This document shows, in pieces, positions 6,795 to 15,014 of a DNA stretch of 16,820 bases (its first letter is position 1; each line of letters begins with the position of its first letter). A model generated the notes under the pieces. That model searched no databases. It saw only the letters and a program-made list of their open reading frames with translations, and had not been told where the DNA came from. Source of the DNA: Methylococcales bacterium (lineage in GTDB: Bacteria; Pseudomonadota; Gammaproteobacteria; Methylococcales; UBA1147); contig JANXGZ010000279.1 in NCBI GenBank assembly GCA_024958995.1, positions 1 to 16,820 of the forward strand, read 5' to 3'. The position numbers and the translations under genes were made by a program.

Positions 6795-7483
6795 ACATCA
6801 GCGGCCTGAACCAGTCTTACGGCGAAAGCCATACCCTCTGGGATGTCGATCTGGACGTTCCAAAAGGCTCGTGCATGTGCCTCATGGGACGAAACGGGGT
6901 TGGGAAAACAACGCTTCTGAAATGCGTCATGGGCCTGTTGCGCAGCCAGTCGGGTGAAATCCGCTTCAACGAACAGAACCTGACCGTCAAGGCCGCGGAG
7001 GACAGGGCCCCACTCGGCATCGGCTACGTACCCCAGGGACGTCAGATTTTTCCATTGCTGACGGTTGAAGAAAATCTTAAAGTCGGGTTGTCGGCGACAG
7101 GAAAAGGCCAGCAAGAGATTCCCGAGCACGTCTTTGATCTATTCCCGGTGTTGAAAGACATGCTCAGTCGTCGGGGTGGTGACTTGTCAGGTGGGCAGCA
7201 GCAACAACTGGCCATCGGCAGGGCCCTGGTGCTGGAACCAACGATCCTGATCATGGACGAACCCACGGAAGGTATCCAGCCGAACATCGTCCAGCAGATC
7301 GGGGATATCATTATGAGCCTGAATCAGGAATACGGTTTAACGGTCCTGCTGGTTGAGCAGAAATTGCCGTTTGCCCGCCGTGTTGCGAACCGGTTTTGTA
7401 TTATGGACAAAGGCAAGGTCGTCGCCGGCGGAATGATCGAACAACTGGATCAAGACATGATCCAACGGTATTTGACCGTCTAA
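6788..7483 (+). CDS. urtE: Urea ABC transporter ATPase UrtE
   Basis: UrtE is the second ATPase of the urea transporter and works with UrtD. The 231-residue LivF-type protein contains Walker A GRNGVGKTT (34-42), the Q-loop in YVPQGRQIFP (80-89), the signature LSGGQQQQLAIGRAL (133-147) and Walker B ILIMDEPTEGIQP (153-165). The histidine switch position reads VLLVEQKLPFA, with Gln in place of His. This is usual for LivF/UrtE proteins, which often have VEQ here, so it is not a defect. It is the last gene of the transporter and is followed by 26 bases and the HupE/UreJ gene. Confidence 0.95.
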   Translation: MLNISGLNQSYGESHTLWDVDLDVPKGSCMCLMGRNGVGKTTLLKCVMGLLRSQSGEIRFNEQNLTVKAAEDRAPLGIGYVPQGRQIFPLLTVEENLKVGLSATGKGQQEIPEHVFDLFPVLKDMLSRRGGDLSGGQQQQLAIGRALVLEPTILIMDEPTEGIQPNIVQQIGDIIMSLNQEYGLTVLLVEQKLPFARRVANRFCIMDKGKVVAGGMIEQLDQDMIQRYLTV

Positions 7484-7509
7484 CTGCAAACTTGTGTTGG
7501 GAGATGTCT

Positions 7510-8082
7510 ATGTGTTCTGGAAAATGGGAAAGATTCTTGGGGTCGGTGATGCTCTTTACACCGCTATCGGCATTAGCGCATACCGGACAGGACACGCATT
7601 TCTCGTTTCATTCCGGATTCATTCACCCGGTCGGCGGAGCTGATCACCTGCTGGTACTGCTCGGCGTCGGGTTCTGGGCTGCAGTACACGGAAAAGTCTT
7701 ATCGCGGGTGATTCCCGGGTTGTTCCTGGCAGCCATGGGTCTTTCGGCCTTATTTCCTTTTGTCGGGATCGGCGGAATGACCGAGATAGTGATCGCGCTG
7801 TCGGTCACCGCAACCGGCCTGCTTCTCTGGTTCAAGGGGCGCTATCCAGTGGTTCCAGGCACCTTTCTCGTCCTGGTGTTCGGTTTTTTTCACGGCCAGG
7901 CGCACGTCGCCGAAATACCTGCCGGGATGGCATCTGGAGCTTACGCGGCAGGATTCCTGACCGTCAGTGCGGTACTGCTGGCGATCGGGGTCTGTCTTGG
8001 TCGTTCCGACCGATCTGCCTTCGGGAAGGTTCTTTCCGTGCTGTGCACCGGTGCAGGAATGATCTGGCTGGCCGCGGCCTGA
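7510..8082 (+). CDS. HupE/UreJ family metal permease, probable nickel uptake
   Basis: This 190-residue membrane protein belongs to the HupE/UreJ family, linked in other bacteria to nickel or cobalt uptake for urease and hydrogenase. It has a signal peptide-like start ending SALA at about residue 23, six or so hydrophobic segments and the family motif HPVGGADH at 39-46. A second histidine motif, FHGQAH, is at 127-132, and both probably bind metal. Two starts are possible. The ATG at 7504 abuts the GGGAG sequence at 7499-7503, whereas the ATG at 7510 leaves a normal 6-base spacing, so I favour 7510. Its place between urtE and ureD suggests that it feeds nickel to the urease accessory proteins. 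Metal specificity is inferred from context. Confidence 0.88.
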   Translation: MCSGKWERFLGSVMLFTPLSALAHTGQDTHFSFHSGFIHPVGGADHLLVLLGVGFWAAVHGKVLSRVIPGLFLAAMGLSALFPFVGIGGMTEIVIALSVTATGLLLWFKGRYPVVPGTFLVLVFGFFHGQAHVAEIPAGMASGAYAAGFLTVSAVLLAIGVCLGRSDRSAFGKVLSVLCTGAGMIWLAAA

Positions 8083-8133
8083 CGGCAATCAACGGAGAAA
8101 GTACCACGGTATTGAGGAAGGGCTGGTTCAGAC

Positions 8134-8985
8134 ATGGGAGCAAGGGCCATGGCGGTGAATCCGGAAACCACAGAAGCAGTCTGTGAAGGCTGGAAGGCCC
8201 GGCTCAGGCTTGGTTTCCGCGGCTCGGAAGGCGGGACCATCCTGGCTAGGCGAGAGCACGCGGGGCCACTGCTGGTACAGAAACCGTTCTATCCTGAGGG
8301 GGCGACCTGCCACGTTTACCTGGTACACCCTCCCGGCGGAGTGGTGGGTGGCGATACCATAGATCTGGGTGTTCAGTGTGACTCAGGAAGCCAGGCCCTG
8401 CTGACGACGCCCGCGGCAGGAAAGTTTTATCGCAGCCGGGGACCGTGGGCGAAGCAGAAAAACCGCTTCGAAGTCATGGATGGAGCCATTCTCGAATGGC
8501 TGCCGCAGGAAACCATCCTGTTTGATGATTGCCGGGTCGAAAGCCGGACTCGCTTCGAACTGGCGGGAGAAGCTCGGATGATTGGCTGGGAAATGGTTGC
8601 CCTGGGTCGGCCCGCATGCAACGAAGGTTTCACCTTGGGCCGCGCCCGGATGGGTCTAGAAGTGTGGAAGGATGGCGCGCCATTGTTGCTGGAGCACATG
8701 AATCTGAACGCGGCGATGCTCGCATCGCCTTGTGGTTTGAATAACAATCCGCTTTCAGCGACCCTGGTTGCCTATCCGGCGACGTCTAGGGAACTGGATG
8801 CGGCGCGGGACCTCGCCGGGGAGCGCAGCGATTTTGGCGCAACCCTGATCGACCGGCTGCTGATTTGCCGAACACTCGGACAGCAGGCGGAACCGGTGCG
8901 TAATCTTCTGGTCTCGATCTGGCGGGCGATCAGACCCGGGATGGCCGGAAAGCCGGCATGCGAACCAAGGGTATGGGCAACCTAG
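8134..8985 (+). CDS. ureD: Urease accessory protein UreD
   Basis: UreD (UreH in some species) is the scaffold accessory protein that binds UreF and UreG and the apo-urease, and is thought to channel nickel to the active site. The 283-residue length fits the family. Recognisable family segments are LVQKPFYPEG near residue 50, YLVHPPGGVVGGD near 62-74, LLTTPAAGKFYRS near 89-101 and EWLPQETILFDD near 120-131. The start is uncertain. The ATG at 8134 has AGGAAGGG some 12 bases upstream. The in-frame ATG at 8149 has GGGAG 8 bases before it and would shorten the protein by five residues. It opens the urease operon, 51 bases after the HupE/UreJ gene, and 52 bases separate it from ureA. Confidence 0.94.
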   Translation: MGARAMAVNPETTEAVCEGWKARLRLGFRGSEGGTILARREHAGPLLVQKPFYPEGATCHVYLVHPPGGVVGGDTIDLGVQCDSGSQALLTTPAAGKFYRSRGPWAKQKNRFEVMDGAILEWLPQETILFDDCRVESRTRFELAGEARMIGWEMVALGRPACNEGFTLGRARMGLEVWKDGAPLLLEHMNLNAAMLASPCGLNNNPLSATLVAYPATSRELDAARDLAGERSDFGATLIDRLLICRTLGQQAEPVRNLLVSIWRAIRPGMAGKPACEPRVWAT

Positions 8986-9037
8986 TTCGGAAAGGAACGG
9001 GCGGGTTATCATTCAATTTTAACGTCGAGGGTTTGTT

Positions 9038-9340
9038 ATGGACCTTTCACCGAGAGAAAAAGACAAGTTACTGCTTTTCACCGCGGCCCTGGTCGCCGAG
9101 CGCCGTAAGGATCGGGGGCTTAAGCTGAACTATCCGGAGGCAATGGCCTACATCAGCGCAGCGATCGTGGAGGGAGCCCGCGACGGGCGGACTGTGGCCG
9201 ATCTCATGAATCATGGCCGAACCCTGTTGAGCCGCGAGGACGTAATGGATGGCATCGCGGAAATGATCAACGAGGTTCAGGTCGAGGCGACATTCCCGGA
9301 CGGCACCAAACTGGTGACCGTTCATAATCCCATCATCTAG
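9038..9340 (+). CDS. ureA: Urease gamma subunit UreA
   Basis: UreA is the small structural gamma subunit of three-chain urease, which hydrolyses urea to ammonia and carbamate in the cytoplasm. The 100-residue length is exactly typical. Typical segments are LSPREKDKLLLFTAALVAERR at the start, KLNYPEAMAYIS in the middle and the C-terminal VQVEATFPDGTKLVTVHNPI. A GAGG site at 9027-9030 precedes the ATG with 7-base spacing. The gene is separate from ureB, as in most bacteria and unlike the Helicobacter fusion. Confidence 0.98.
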   Translation: MDLSPREKDKLLLFTAALVAERRKDRGLKLNYPEAMAYISAAIVEGARDGRTVADLMNHGRTLLSREDVMDGIAEMINEVQVEATFPDGTKLVTVHNPII

Positions 9341-9352
9341 CGGGGTACGATC

Positions 9353-9670
9353 ATGAATCCAGGAGAACTGATTCCCGTTGCCGGAACGCTGGAAATCAAC
9401 CAGGGTCGCGATACCCTCGAACTGACGGTCGCCAACTCCGGAGATAGGCCGATCCAGGTCGGGTCACATTATCACTTTTATGAAACCAATCCGGCCCTGA
9501 TCTTCGAACGGGCCCAGACTCGGGGCTACAGGCTGGATGTCCCTGCGGGCACAGCGATCCGTTTCGAGCCCGGGCAGGAACGCACCATTACCTTGGTCGC
9601 CTACGCCGGAAGTCGGGAAATCTATGGCTTCCGGCAGGACGTCATGGGAAAACTGGAGGAACCGTCATGA
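9353..9670 (+). CDS. ureB: Urease beta subunit UreB
   Basis: UreB is the structural beta subunit of urease. The 105-residue protein has the usual length and the conserved core GDRPIQVGSHYHFYETN at about residues 31-47, followed by RLDVPAGTAIRFEPGQERTI and the terminal YGFRQDVMGKL. It starts 12 bases after the ureA stop, with a modest ribosome site (CGGGG). It overlaps ureC by 4 bases (ATGA), consistent with equimolar coupled translation of the structural subunits. Confidence 0.98.
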   Translation: MNPGELIPVAGTLEINQGRDTLELTVANSGDRPIQVGSHYHFYETNPALIFERAQTRGYRLDVPAGTAIRFEPGQERTITLVAYAGSREIYGFRQDVMGKLEEPS

Positions 9671-11370
9671 GCCAGATCGATCGTCGGGCATATGCCGAAA
9701 TGTACGGCCCAACTACGGGCGACCGGGTTCGCCTGGCCGATACCGAACTATTCATTGAGGTCGAGGAAGACAGGACGGTCTACGGCGACGAAGTTAAATT
9801 TGGTGGCGGCAAGGTCATCCGCGACGGCATGGGTCAGAGCCAGCGCAGATCGGCCGATGCAGTCGATACCGTGATCACCAACGCCTTGATCCTCGACCAT
9901 TGGGGGATCGTAAAGGCGGATATCGGGATCAAGGATGGCCGCATTCACGGAATTGGCAAGGCCGGGAATCCAGACACCCAGGCCGGAGTCGATATCGTTA
10001 TCGGGCCGGGTACCGAAGCGATTGCCTGTGAAGGACAGATACTGACTGCCGGCGGGATCGATGCACACATTCATTTCATTTGCCCGCAGCAGGTGGAAGA
10101 GGCCTTGATGTCCGGTGTCACTACGATGCTCGGAGGCGGGACCGGACCGGCGACCGGCACCAACGCGACCACCTGCACCCCGGGCCCCTGGAACATTCAC
10201 CGGATGCTTCAGGCTGCCGAAGGCCTACCGATGAACCTGGGCTTCATGGGCAAGGGAAATGCCAGCGCGTCGATTCCATTGGAAGAGCAACTCAGGGCCG
10301 GAGCGATGGGCCTGAAACTGCACGAAGACTGGGGAACCACGCCGTCGGCAATTGACACTTGCCTGGATGTCGCCGAACGTTACGACGTACAGGTCGCTAT
10401 TCATACCGACACGCTGAATGAATCCGGTTTCGTCGAGGATACGCTGGCGGCAATCGGCGGTCGAACGATCCATACCTACCATACCGAGGGTGCAGGCGGT
10501 GGACACGCGCCGGATATTATAAAGGCCTGCGGTGAATCCAATATCCTGCCTTCTTCAACCAACCCGACGCGGCCGTACACGGCGAACACCGTTGACGAGC
10601 ACCTCGACATGCTGATGGTCTGCCATCACCTTGATTCGAGCATTCCGGAGGACGTTGCCTTCGCCGAAAGCAGAATCCGCAAGGAAACCATAGCCGCGGA
10701 AGACATCCTTCATGATCTCGGAGCCTTTTCCATGATTGCCTCGGATTCCCAGGCCATGGGCCGGGTTGGAGAGGTGATCTGCCGGACCTGGCAAACGGCG
10801 CATAAGATGAAAGTGCAGCGCGGCAGCCTGCCCGAGGACAGCCCCGGGAGTGACAATTTTCGGGTCAAACGCTACGTGGCCAAGTACACCATCAACCCGG
10901 CCATCAGTCACGGCATCAGCGACCATGTGGGTTCGGTCGAGGTTGGGAAGTTAGCCGATCTGGTGCTTTGGAAACCCGCCTTTTTCGGCGCCAAACCCAG
11001 CCTGATCATCAAGGCTGGCTTCATTATGGCGGCGCCGATGGGCGATCCAAACGCGTCAATTCCAACCCCTCAACCGACCCATTACCGGCCGATGTTTGCG
11101 GCGTTTGGACTGGCACAGGCGGCCAGTTGCATGACCTTCGTTTCTGCAGCAGCAATGGATGAAAGGATCGGGGACCATCTCGGCTTGGCGAGCATGGTGA
11201 CACCGGTTTCGGGGACTCGAAGCGTCCGCAAAAAGGACCTGATCCATAACAGTTACCAACCCAGGATTGAGGTGGATTCCCAAACCTTCGAGGTACGGGC
11301 GGACGGTGAATTACTGACCTGCGAGCCGGCAATTGAATTGCCCTTGGCTCAACGTTATTTCCTGTTCTAG
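9667..11370 (+). CDS. ureC: Urease alpha (catalytic) subunit UreC
   Basis: UreC is the catalytic subunit with the two-nickel active site. The 567-residue protein keeps every expected residue at the standard Klebsiella numbering: nickel ligands H134 and H136 (in IDAHIHF), bridging lysine K217 to be carbamylated (in GLKLHEDWG), H246 (VAIHTD), H272 (YHTEGAGGGH) and D360 (IASDSQAMG). The mobile flap carries C319 and catalytic H320 (MVCHHLDSSIPED). The enzyme should therefore be fully active once nickel is loaded. It is translationally coupled to ureB and followed after 10 bases by ureE. There are no inserts or truncations. Confidence 0.99.
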   Translation: MSQIDRRAYAEMYGPTTGDRVRLADTELFIEVEEDRTVYGDEVKFGGGKVIRDGMGQSQRRSADAVDTVITNALILDHWGIVKADIGIKDGRIHGIGKAGNPDTQAGVDIVIGPGTEAIACEGQILTAGGIDAHIHFICPQQVEEALMSGVTTMLGGGTGPATGTNATTCTPGPWNIHRMLQAAEGLPMNLGFMGKGNASASIPLEEQLRAGAMGLKLHEDWGTTPSAIDTCLDVAERYDVQVAIHTDTLNESGFVEDTLAAIGGRTIHTYHTEGAGGGHAPDIIKACGESNILPSSTNPTRPYTANTVDEHLDMLMVCHHLDSSIPEDVAFAESRIRKETIAAEDILHDLGAFSMIASDSQAMGRVGEVICRTWQTAHKMKVQRGSLPEDSPGSDNFRVKRYVAKYTINPAISHGISDHVGSVEVGKLADLVLWKPAFFGAKPSLIIKAGFIMAAPMGDPNASIPTPQPTHYRPMFAAFGLAQAASCMTFVSAAAMDERIGDHLGLASMVTPVSGTRSVRKKDLIHNSYQPRIEVDSQTFEVRADGELLTCEPAIELPLAQRYFLF

Positions 11371-11380
11371 ACTAGAGGTC

Positions 11381-11830
11381 ATGCTGACCTTTGTCGAGCG
11401 GGTCGAAGAAAAGGTAAAGGTAACCGACTCGGTGACCCTCGTCTTTGAATACCGGCAGAAAAGCCGACAACGGGTGTTACTCGACAGTGGAATCGAGGCC
11501 GGACTGCTTTTGCCGCGTGGAACCGTGCTTCGTGGCGGGGATATTCTGGGATCCGAAGGCGGTGCGATGATCCGGGTGATCTCGGCTCCGGAACCGGTTT
11601 CGATCGCCACCACCTCGGGTTCGATTTTAATGATGCGCGCCTGTTATCATTTGGGAAACCGCCATGTACATCTACAGGTCAAGGAAGATTCGATTCTCTA
11701 CCAGCAGGATTACGTACTCGACGGCATGATGAACGAGATGGGCCTGACAGTTGTCCATGACAACCTGGCTTTCGAACCTGAGGCTGGGGCCTACGGTGAA
11801 CACGGTCACGGACATTCACATGAACACTGA
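11381..11830 (+). CDS. ureE: Urease accessory metallochaperone UreE
   Basis: UreE is the nickel chaperone that delivers nickel to the UreG-containing activation complex. The 149-residue protein has the N-terminal peptide-binding domain and the C-terminal metal-binding domain. The family segment CYHLGNRHVHLQ, with its conserved metal-binding histidine region, and the segment DYVLDGMMNEMGL are visible. The C-terminus is His-rich (EHGHGHSHEH, five His), which would raise nickel capacity. AGAGG at 11374-11378 sets the ATG at 11381. An upstream in-frame extension lies inside ureC and is unlikely to be translated. The His-tail codons overlap the start of ureF by 11 bases. Confidence 0.95.
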   Translation: MLTFVERVEEKVKVTDSVTLVFEYRQKSRQRVLLDSGIEAGLLLPRGTVLRGGDILGSEGGAMIRVISAPEPVSIATTSGSILMMRACYHLGNRHVHLQVKEDSILYQQDYVLDGMMNEMGLTVVHDNLAFEPEAGAYGEHGHGHSHEH

Positions 11831-12494
11831 CCACATTGGGATGCTGGTCAGGTTGTTCCAGCTGACCAGCCCATCACTTCCGGTTGGTGCGTACAGCTAC
11901 TCCCAGGGACTGGAATGGGCAGTTGAAAGTAACCTGGTCAACGATGAAGAAAGTGCTCGGCAATGGTTGGCAGAAACGGTCGAACAAGTGATGGGCAGGC
12001 TCGATGCACCCATCCTTTCCCGCATGTACGATTGCTGGCTTGCGGAGGACACCGACGGCTTGGATGAATGGAACCTTTTCCTTCTTGCCAGTCGAGAAAC
12101 AAGAGAGCTCCGGGACGAGGATATCCAGATGGCCAAAGCCCTTCGAAAAGTACTCGAAGGGCTTGAAATCCAATGCTCGGGGGGAGGGCAAGGAGAAGCA
12201 TCCTTTGCCTTGCTGTTCAGCTTGGCGTGCGTGACCTGGCAGATCCCGAAGAAGGAGATGATCAGCGGTTACCTGTGGGCGTGGCTGGAAAACCAGATGC
12301 TGGCCGCACTGAAACTGGTGCCCCTGGGGCAGATGGCCGGCCAGCGAATCCTGATGGAGGTAGGCGGGAAACTTCCCGGCTTGATCGAAGAGGCGCTAGA
12401 GGTTCGTGACCAGGCTATCGGAGCATCGCTGCCGATGCTGGCTATCGCGAGCAGTCGGCACGAAACGCAATATTCACGATTATTCCGTTCATAA
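11820..12494 (+). CDS. ureF: Urease accessory protein UreF
   Basis: UreF binds UreD-urease and acts as a gatekeeper and partner for the UreG GTPase during nickel insertion. The 224-residue all-helical protein has the typical opening LFQLTSPSLPVGAYSYSQGLEWAVE and conserved segments FLLASRETRELRDEDIQMA and PLGQMAGQRIL. The proposed ATG at 11820 overlaps the end of ureE by 11 bases and gives the usual family N-terminus. A longer in-frame start at 11751 would lie fully inside ureE. No strong ribosome site is visible, so coupling to ureE translation is likely. Confidence 0.94.
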   Translation: MNTDHIGMLVRLFQLTSPSLPVGAYSYSQGLEWAVESNLVNDEESARQWLAETVEQVMGRLDAPILSRMYDCWLAEDTDGLDEWNLFLLASRETRELRDEDIQMAKALRKVLEGLEIQCSGGGQGEASFALLFSLACVTWQIPKKEMISGYLWAWLENQMLAALKLVPLGQMAGQRILMEVGGKLPGLIEEALEVRDQAIGASLPMLAIASSRHETQYSRLFRS

Positions 12495-12495
12495 A

Positions 12496-13113
12496 ATGAT
12501 GACACAGATTAACGATGTACTGCGGGTTGGCGTTGGGGGACCGGTGGGTTCAGGCAAGACCGCGCTGCTGGATCGGCTATGCAAGCGGCTTCGCGATCGG
12601 TACCAGGTGGCGGTGGTCACAAATGACATTTATACCCAGGAAGATGCCCAATTCCTGTGTCGAAGTCAGGCGCTGGATGAGGACCGCATCATCGGTGTGG
12701 AAACCGGGGGATGCCCGCATACCGCGATTCGCGAAGACGCATCCATGAACCTGGCCGCGGTGGAGAAGCTAAGCCGGCGCTTTGGCAACCTAGACCTGAT
12801 TCTGGTCGAAAGCGGTGGTGACAACCTGAGCGCTTCGTTCAGTCCAGAACTGGCCGACCTAACCATCTATGTGATTGATGTTGCGGCAGGCGACAAAATC
12901 CCGCGCAAGGGCGGGCCCGGCATTACCCGTTCGGATCTACTGGTCATCAATAAAACGGACTTGGCGCCGCATGTCGGCGCTTCCCTGGAGGTCATGGAGA
13001 GAGACGCTCTGAAAATGCGCGGCGATCGGCCTTTTGTGTTCACCAACATGAAGTCGGGCGAAGGGGTGGCGGAAGTTTGCGATTTCGTCGTCGACCGAGG
13101 GATGCTCGCTTAA
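12496..13113 (+). CDS. ureG: Urease accessory GTPase UreG
   Basis: UreG is a SIMIBI-class GTPase that carries nickel and drives its insertion into urease. The 205-residue protein shows the P-loop GPVGSGKT (about 15-22), the TNDIYTQEDA segment, the invariant metal-binding CPH motif in ETGGCPHTAIRED, ESGGDNLSASFSPEL, and the guanine-specificity NKTD in LLVINKTDLAP. It starts one base after the ureF stop. Two adjacent ATG codons (12496 and 12499) are both possible starts. It is the last gene of the urea block and converges with moeA. Confidence 0.97.
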   Translation: MMTQINDVLRVGVGGPVGSGKTALLDRLCKRLRDRYQVAVVTNDIYTQEDAQFLCRSQALDEDRIIGVETGGCPHTAIREDASMNLAAVEKLSRRFGNLDLILVESGGDNLSASFSPELADLTIYVIDVAAGDKIPRKGGPGITRSDLLVINKTDLAPHVGASLEVMERDALKMRGDRPFVFTNMKSGEGVAEVCDFVVDRGMLA

Positions 13114-13229
13114 GTCTGGGTGTTGTATCGGCGATTCCGGGGAATAGATTAAAAGCCGGGCCAAAAGAAATGTATGGGATTTAGCCGGGGGCTGGCCTGG
13201 CTTGTTGGCCCCTCCCAAGCTTGCCTGAT
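13114..13229. other. Convergent gap between ureG and moeA
   Basis: This 116-base interval separates the 3' ends of the two convergent operons. A bidirectional terminator would be expected, but the only candidate is a weak GC-rich structure around GGGGC (from about 13188) and GCCCC (about 13210-13214), without a following T-run on either strand. I see no canonical intrinsic terminator, so termination may be Rho-dependent. Confidence 0.4.
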
Positions 13230-14498
13230 TTACACCAGGGTTTCGAAAGGCTGAACCGTAACCTCTTCCCCCCGTTCCACGATTGATTCATCATGGTCCA
13301 GGATGACGAAAGCGTTGGCGAGGCTCATCGAACGCAGAATGCCCGATCCCTGGCGGCCGGTGGACGCCACCAACCACGAACCGTTTTCGTCGCGAGACAG
13401 GATTGCCCTCTGGTATTCGGTTCGTCCTGGTTTCTTGCGAAACCGGTTTAGCGTCTGTGCCCGCAGTGTCAGGACTTTCGGCATCGGTTCAATACCGGCG
13501 AGTTTCTTCAGCGCAGGCAGCACGAACTGGTAATAGGTGACCATCACCGCCACAGGATTACCGGGGAGCCCGAAGAAAAAGCCGGATGAGAGCCTCGCGA
13601 AGGTCAATGGTCGGCCCGGCTTGATGGCAACCTTGGAAAACACGACCTGGCCGAGGGCTTCGATACACTCCCTAGTGTGGTCTGCATCGCCGACCGATAC
13701 ACCGCCGGTGCTAATGATGATGTCGTTGTTCCGCTCAGCGTTGGCGAAGGTCTGGTTCAGGATTACCTGGTCGTCGGGGATGATCCCGTAGTCGCTGATT
13801 TCAACCGGTAATTTTTGCAGGGCAGCCTGCAGAATGTGGCGATTGCTGTCGTAAAGAGTTCCTTCTTCCAACGGCGTGCCAATGCTGCGAATCTCCGTCC
13901 CGGTTGACAACAGGCCGACCCGAATCGGACGTTTCGCCCGGACCTCACCCCGACCGAGGGAGGCGATCAGGCCAATATCGGCCGGCGTACACAGACGTCC
14001 CGGGTCGAGAATGGTTTCTCCCTGGCGGATGTCCTCACCGGCCGGTCGCACGTTGTCGCCGCTCCGATGGGTCCCTTGTATGCGGATGACCCGATCACCG
14101 ATTTCAACGTGTTCCTGCATCAAGACCGTGTCGGCACCTCGGGATAAAACGGCTCCGGTCATGATGCGTACGCATTCTGACGGTCCGACCGTACCGGGAA
14201 ATGGCTCACCGGCGAGCGCCGTTCCGATGATGCGGAATTCGATACCGGGTCCTGCGCTGTCCAGGTCGCGGCCGCGGACCGCGTAGCCATCCACTGCTGA
14301 ATTGGTGTGCGCCGGCACATTGAAATCCGACCGAATGCTCTGGGCAAGAACTCGCCCCCCGGCATGCTGCAGAGGGATCTGCTCGGTGCCGCTAACCGGC
14401 TCGACTCGCTCGAGAATTAGATTGAGCGCGTCGTGGGCGCGGAGACTGCCGTACTCGTTGATGTCGGTACAGCTGGGTGCAGGTTTGAATGTGTTCAT
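13230..14498 (-). CDS. moeA: Molybdopterin molybdenumtransferase MoeA
   Basis: MoeA inserts molybdenum into adenylylated molybdopterin to make molybdenum cofactor, used by enzymes such as nitrate reductase or formate dehydrogenase. The 422-residue length fits. Motifs in order are NSAVDGYAVRG (66-76), GTALAGEPFPG (92-102), CVRIMTGAVLSRGADTVLMQE (109-129), GLLSTGTEI (195-203), ISTGGVSVGDADH (262-274) and GLPGNPVA (310-317). I chose the ATG at 14498; the GTG one codon earlier is less likely. No clear ribosome site precedes either. It converges with ureG and follows soxZ after a 188-base gap, so it probably has its own promoter. No other molybdenum cofactor gene is in the window. Confidence 0.96.
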   Translation of the reverse strand: MNTFKPAPSCTDINEYGSLRAHDALNLILERVEPVSGTEQIPLQHAGGRVLAQSIRSDFNVPAHTNSAVDGYAVRGRDLDSAGPGIEFRIIGTALAGEPFPGTVGPSECVRIMTGAVLSRGADTVLMQEHVEIGDRVIRIQGTHRSGDNVRPAGEDIRQGETILDPGRLCTPADIGLIASLGRGEVRAKRPIRVGLLSTGTEIRSIGTPLEEGTLYDSNRHILQAALQKLPVEISDYGIIPDDQVILNQTFANAERNNDIIISTGGVSVGDADHTRECIEALGQVVFSKVAIKPGRPLTFARLSSGFFFGLPGNPVAVMVTYYQFVLPALKKLAGIEPMPKVLTLRAQTLNRFRKKPGRTEYQRAILSRDENGSWLVASTGRQGSGILRSMSLANAFVILDHDESIVERGEEVTVQPFETLV

Positions 14499-14686
14499 CA
14501 CTGCAAAGGGTAGGGCAGAGTAACGCCGGTTTCAAGCGCATTGTCCCGACAGGCAGGGTCGCTACAATGAAGAATTGGCTGCTGTGGAAGTCGAAAACCA
14601 GGGTTGTGCCAGCAGTTTTTGACATCCTGACGTGGCGCAGGCGTGTGGTCCCCGAATGCTCATGGACAGCAGCACTTGGATTCGGT
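14499..14686. other. Intergenic gap between moeA and soxZ
   Basis: This 188-base stretch has no supportable gene. On the minus strand, CCGAAT/ATTCGG arms (14652-14657 and 14680-14685) can form a bulged stem directly after the soxZ stop, but no U-run follows. On the plus strand there is a sigma-70-like TTGTCC-16-TACAAT (14541-14568) and a 6-pair stem followed by TTTTT (14579-14620). These could be chance, or a very small plus-strand RNA. A minus-strand promoter for moeA was not recognised. Confidence 0.3.
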
Positions 14687-14998
14687 TTAGGGGATGATGG
14701 CCGTTGCGCTGTCCGAGCCGCCGTGGTTGTCGATCCAGGATACGGTTACCAAGTCTCCTGGTTTCCCTTCCTGAAAGCGAAATGCAAAGTAGGGATCGGC
14801 CGCGATTCCTGGGCCTAGATTGCACAATGCCACGGTACGTTCCTTGTGGACAATGATCAGCTGGCGAATGTGATGCGCCGGGATCTGATTACCGCTCTGT
14901 TTGTCGGTTCTCTGGCCGGTTTCCATTGGATGACTGATGAGCATTCGTACCAGGGTAGCATTGCCGAAGCGCTTCAGGCGGATTTTGATACTGGACAT
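14687..14998 (-). CDS. soxZ: Thiosulfate-oxidation carrier subunit SoxZ
   Basis: SoxZ pairs with SoxY to form the periplasmic carrier on which sulfur intermediates are held during Sox-pathway oxidation. The 103-residue length is typical, and SSIKIRLKRFGN, MLISHPMETGQRTDK, IPAHHIRQL, PYFAFRFQEGKPGD and VSWIDNHGGSDSA match the family in order. It has no signal peptide, as expected because SoxZ is exported together with SoxY. The ATG at 14998 gives the usual N-terminus. An upstream TTG at 15034 would overlap soxY and is unlikely. It begins 16 bases after the soxY stop, with no strong ribosome site, so coupled translation is likely. Confidence 0.93.
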   Translation of the reverse strand: MSSIKIRLKRFGNATLVRMLISHPMETGQRTDKQSGNQIPAHHIRQLIIVHKERTVALCNLGPGIAADPYFAFRFQEGKPGDLVTVSWIDNHGGSDSATAIIP

Positions 14999-15014
14999 GG
15001 ATTGTTCGACTGGA

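Noticed and set aside
6788..7483. Missing switch histidine in UrtE (VEQ instead of VEH)
   Set aside because: This is common in LivF/UrtE-type ATPases and is not a sign of inactivation.
13135..13215. GC-rich repeated words (GCCGGG, GGCC) after ureG as a bidirectional terminator
   Set aside because: The possible stems are only 4-5 pairs and have no T-run on either side.
14489..14818. Plus-strand open frame over the moeA-soxZ gap
   Set aside because: It overlaps soxZ antisense, shows no family features and has no convincing ribosome site.
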